Assembly: GCA_964292325.1 (NCBI GenBank)
Contig: CAXYVG010000144.1
Location: 1 to 7,248 of the forward strand
Direction: 5' to 3'
DNA: 7,248 nt
From: CTSoil-075 sp964292325
Lineage (GTDB): Bacteria; Bacillota; Negativicutes; DSM-13327
Shown here: one piece after another, positions 5,446 through 7,248 of the stretch
Layout: every line of letters begins with the position of its first letter
Numbering within the stretch: position 1 is the first letter of the stretch
Made by a program: the position numbers and the translations under genes
Notes under the pieces: model-generated
Databases searched by the model: none
Seen by the model: only the letters and a program-made list of their open reading frames with translations
Told to the model about the DNA's origin: nothing

Positions 5446-5865
5446 TTAATCACGAACAGGTCTTAAAACATATGTCTCCTCATTTGGAAAGCTCCATCCT
5501 GTTCCAATTTGTCGTCCACCATTATCAGTAACATATGAAGATACTGTTAGATTGTAGTTTTTGTCAGCATACATTATGAAATATCCTTGTGTATGTTGTC
5601 CATAACTAGTAGTGTCATAATAGACTTCATAATGATTGTCATTTGGGTCATAAACCACATCTGCATTTTTTATAGCTAAATTAGATCCACGATTAATATA
5701 TTTAACAGTTGCTTTGCTCGCATGATCCCATAACATTACACTGTAATCAGAATTATTTACTCTAGCAAACCATTGCCCACCTTGACTAATCTTTTGATGA
5801 GCAAATGCAGGTATAGAATAGATTAATAGGATACACATTACAAGAAAAATAATTTTACGTCTCAT
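5446..5865 (-). CDS. Small secreted protein of unknown function
   Basis: A 139-residue exported protein. The signal peptide is MRRKIIFLVMCILLIYSIPA with a likely cut after AFA (residue 22). The mature part of about 117 residues is rich in tyrosine, asparagine and aspartate (VYDPNDNHYEVYYDTTSYGQ) and probably all-beta; it has no cysteine, so no disulphides. No family is recognised. The start is secure: GGGAGA lies 6 bases upstream of the ATG at 5863-5865. It is isolated, with 342 bases to the next minus-strand gene and a frameshifted gene upstream. The GGGAC palindromes just past the stop may end the transcript. Confidence 0.75.
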   Translation of the reverse strand: MRRKIIFLVMCILLIYSIPAFAHQKISQGGQWFARVNNSDYSVMLWDHASKATVKYINRGSNLAIKNADVVYDPNDNHYEVYYDTTSYGQHTQGYFIMYADKNYNLTVSSYVTDNGGRQIGTGWSFPNEETYVLRPVRD

Positions 5866-5941
5866 CTAATCTCCCTCTTTTAAAGTAATATAACTTATTA
5901 TTGTTAGTGCTTCTTGCTGCCATTGTGATATCTTATCCAAT

Positions 5942-5967
5942 TAGGATGCCACAGTAGGATGCCAGAG
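5942..5967 (+). repeat. Tandem 13-base repeat
   Basis: TAGGATGCCACAG is followed at once by TAGGATGCCAGAG, 12 of 13 identical. It abuts the left arm of the REP-like palindrome at 5967. Confidence 0.7.
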
Positions 5968-6034
5968 GGACGGTAATAAATTGTCATTTTCTATCCAACT
6001 ATTTGCCCTTAAGGTGTCAAGAAAGTACCGTCCC
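5967..6034. repeat. REP-like GGGACGGTA palindrome
   Basis: GGGACGGTA (5967-5975) pairs exactly with TACCGTCCC (6026-6034) across 50 bases. The right arm overlaps the end of the frameshifted zinc-ribbon frame. Confidence 0.7.
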
Positions 6035-6278
6035 CACTGTTCTCCTTTTTGTTATGTATCTTGTCGCAATACGCTCTCCGCAGTTGGGACACAATATCGC
6101 TCCATGATAAAGGGAAAAGTCAATAGACCCTTCTGATTCGCTCATTATACATTTTAACAAAGTTGCTTTCGCCAACTTTCTGATATTTTGCAATAAAACA
6201 TTTGCAGTGAGCGCAGCTAACTTCTAAAATATGACTTCCTCTGACTTTTTTACAATTTTGGTTTTTATGAATTTTCAT
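6017..6278 (-). pseudogene. Frameshifted small zinc-ribbon protein gene
   Basis: The ATG at 6276-6278 opens 52 codons (MKIHKNQNCKKVRGSHILEV, then SCAHCKCFIAKYQKV and MYNERIRRVY) to a TGA at 6120-6122. The neighbouring frame continues EGSIDFSLYHGAILCPNCGE, then RIATRYITKRRTVGTVLS to a TGA at 6017-6019. Removing one base near 6134 joins MYNERI to EGSIDFS smoothly. The two CxxC pairs (SCAHC and LCPNC) on either side of the break make one four-cysteine zinc site, so this is one gene with an indel. The last residues, RTVGTVLS, are encoded by the REP-like arm, so the natural C-terminus may also have been replaced. AGAGGGA lies just upstream of the ATG at short spacing. The role is unknown; a nucleic-acid-binding or regulatory protein is possible. 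Confidence 0.65.
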
Positions 6279-6345
6279 AGTCCCTCTCATACCTTTACTT
6301 CGCGCTATTGAATTTTGTCATTTAATGATTAAGAAGGAATACAGA

Positions 6346-6396
6346 GGGGACGCTCCTTTTTTGACAATTTTTCGATGACGAAAAAGGAACATCCCC
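6346..6396 (-). terminator. REP-like hairpin downstream of the HD-domain gene
   Basis: On the minus strand GGGGATGTTCCTTTTT (6396-6381) pairs with AAAAAGGAGCGTCCCC (6361-6346), complete when two G-U pairs are allowed. On the plus strand the same two positions are mismatched. A second stem, TTTTTCG with CGAAAAA (6368-6374 and 6379-6385), competes for part of it. It starts 28 bases past the stop of the gene at 6424 and probably forms the 3' end of its mRNA. Confidence 0.55.
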
Positions 6397-6423
6397 ATCT
6401 TTACTACCCATCTTTAACTAATG

Positions 6424-7014
6424 CTATTGAGCTAGATATCCTTTCAGAATGGCATCATTTATTAATTCATCAACTAAAATACCGAGACTCTCAGAGATCT
6501 CTTTCGTACTCTTATTACGTTCTATCACTTTTTCACTTGTTATTCCATGACTCTTCCATGATTCGCCTTCCGTATTACAATGTAATAGCAATGGCTGTAA
6601 CCGATCAAGAGCTCCAGCAAAACACGCTTCGGGAGTCACTTTTTCTTCGAATTCTTTCCATAAATTTTTAAATTCATCTGCCTGATTAGGAGGCAACATA
6701 CCGAACAATCTCTCGGCCGCTCTTTGCTCTCGGTTGTTTTGATTCAAACAGGCCTTCGCATCGAAGCAATAGGTATCGCCAGCATCAATCTCTACTATAT
6801 CATGAATGATTACCATTTTTATGACGCGCAACATATCAACCTTTTTATGAGATACATGTTCACTAAGTAATATTGCCATCAAGGCCAGATGCCATGAATG
6901 TTCAGCATCAGTCTCACGTCTGGACTTGTCTAGCAATATATTTTGGCGATATATCTGCTTTAGCTTATCAGCTTCAATTATAAAATCAATTTGACTTTTT
7001 AATCGTTCTTTCAA
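6424..7014 (-). CDS. HD-domain phosphohydrolase (YfbR/HDDC2-like, probable 5'-nucleotidase)
   Basis: A 196-residue cytoplasmic metal-dependent phosphohydrolase. The HD signature is complete: H39 in RRETDAEHSWH, H71-D72 in VIIHDIVEIDAGD, and D137 in GALDRLQPLL. E75 and D77 are also in place. Length and pattern match the HD hydrolases of the YfbR/HDDC2 group, which remove phosphate from deoxynucleoside monophosphates; the substrate here is inferred. The start is a TTG at 7012-7014, 8 bases from GGAGG (7023-7027). The ATG at 7016-7018 is out of frame and gives only 10 codons. The protein then starts MKERLKSQIDFI, as in relatives. Upstream are the hairpin 7084-7122 and copy C of the ATACGG element. 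Confidence 0.88.
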   Translation of the reverse strand: MKERLKSQIDFIIEADKLKQIYRQNILLDKSRRETDAEHSWHLALMAILLSEHVSHKKVDMLRVIKMVIIHDIVEIDAGDTYCFDAKACLNQNNREQRAAERLFGMLPPNQADEFKNLWKEFEEKVTPEACFAGALDRLQPLLLHCNTEGESWKSHGITSEKVIERNKSTKEISESLGILVDELINDAILKGYLAQ

Positions 7015-7022
7015 TCATCTAT

Positions 7023-7027
7023 CCTCC
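7023..7027 (-). promoter_or_regulatory. Ribosome binding site deciding the TTG start of the HD-domain gene
   Basis: GGAGG on the minus strand is 8 bases from the TTG at 7014 and 4 bases from an out-of-frame ATG at 7018. Its spacing favours TTG. Confidence 0.75.
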
Positions 7028-7083
7028 ACTATTTATTTACTCAATCAACTCGTTATATAACATCTCTATTTCTCGTATAATAT

Positions 7084-7122
7084 AATAACTCCTGCCAAAT
7101 TTAAGATTTGACAGGAGTTATT
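7084..7122 (-). terminator. Long hairpin beside ATACGG element copy C
   Basis: AATAACTCCTGCCAAAT (7084-7100) and ATTTGACAGGAGTTATT (7106-7122) form a 17-base stem with a five-base loop. On the minus strand the single odd pair is G-U, so all 17 positions pair; on the plus strand it is a C-A mismatch. It could terminate transcription on either strand or lie in the 5' leader of the HD-domain gene. Confidence 0.6.
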
Positions 7123-7146
7123 TCGCTATTATAAATGATACGGTTC
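7121..7146 (-). repeat. Dispersed ATACGG palindromic element, copy C (truncated)
   Basis: TTTCGCTATTATAAATGATA followed by CGGTTC matches copies A and B; after 7146 similarity stops, so the second arm is missing. The minus strand has TATAGT where the other copies have TATAAT. Confidence 0.7.
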
Positions 7147-7180
7147 TTTTAGGGTTCAATCGGAAGTTTTGTGCGGCAAA

Positions 7181-7217
7181 AGGCTCAACAAGCAGAGGAA
7201 TACTGCATGTTGAGCCT
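7181..7217 (-). terminator. Intrinsic terminator of a minus-strand gene to the right of the window
   Basis: AGGCTCAACAAGCAG (7181-7195) pairs with CTGCATGTTGAGCCT (7203-7217), 14 of 15, with a seven-base loop. On the minus strand the stem runs into TTTTGCC. It probably ends a gene beyond 7248. Confidence 0.6.
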
Positions 7218-7248
7218 CTAAACTACCTACGCGCAAAATTTTTGATTG

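Noticed and set aside
6115..6150. A prfB-like programmed +1 frameshift in the zinc-ribbon gene: AGAAGG, three bases, TAT, then TGAC with the frame continuing at GAC.
   Set aside because: The geometry matches prfB, but slipping from TAT to ATT would pair poorly. The downstream frame already reads sensibly before the TGA (EGSIDFS), which places the shift near 6134. A simple indel explains it better.
5338..6396. A CRISPR array, suggested by repeated GGGAC and CCGTCCCC units.
   Set aside because: The units are palindromic, differ in length and are irregularly spaced, with no uniform spacers and no cas genes.
6375..6671. A 98-codon plus-strand frame.
   Set aside because: It starts in a hairpin loop, has no ribosome binding site and mostly lies opposite the HD-domain gene, whose catalytic motifs are complete.

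Overview
The window looks like an accessory, repeat-rich stretch of a low-GC Firmicute chromosome. AT-rich intergenic DNA, strong AGGAGG-type ribosome binding sites, a YfmS-like soluble chemoreceptor and many GGGACGGT-type palindromes all fit. The last feature is common in anaerobic Firmicutes such as Sporomusa/Pelosinus relatives, but genus is a guess.

Layout, left to right. The 5' end of a ketopantoate reductase gene (panE-like, minus strand) leaves the window at base 1. Upstream of it are an intrinsic terminator and a broken small minus-strand gene of unknown function (370-599). An IS110-family insertion sequence (transposase 1022-2212, element about 0.89-2.33 kb) is flanked by two halves of one REP-like palindrome, so it seems to have landed inside that palindrome. 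Next come a second, intact REP-like palindrome (2404-2470) and the decayed C-terminal end of a tyrosine recombinase (2482-2699). A soluble methyl-accepting chemotaxis protein lies on the minus strand (2802-3632). After roughly 800 bp without a convincing gene come two unrelated small secreted proteins (4468-5103 and 5446-5865). These are followed by a frameshifted zinc-ribbon gene (6017-6278) whose end runs into another REP-like palindrome, and an HD-domain phosphohydrolase (6424-7014) with a TTG start. Nearly every protein gene except the transposase and the recombinase remnant is on the minus strand.

The genes do not form an obvious pathway. They are separated by long spacers, palindromes and remnants, so the window reads as single-gene units in a decaying region. 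Its most interesting content is non-coding: (1) at least six REP-like GGGAC palindromes with no REP-associated transposase in view; (2) a separate dispersed element with the core ATTATAAATGATACGGTTC, present three times in the same orientation and next to a perfect or G-U-paired hairpin in two of the three copies; (3) the IS110 element with both non-coding ends, where a bridge RNA would be expected. No complete undescribed protein system was identified.
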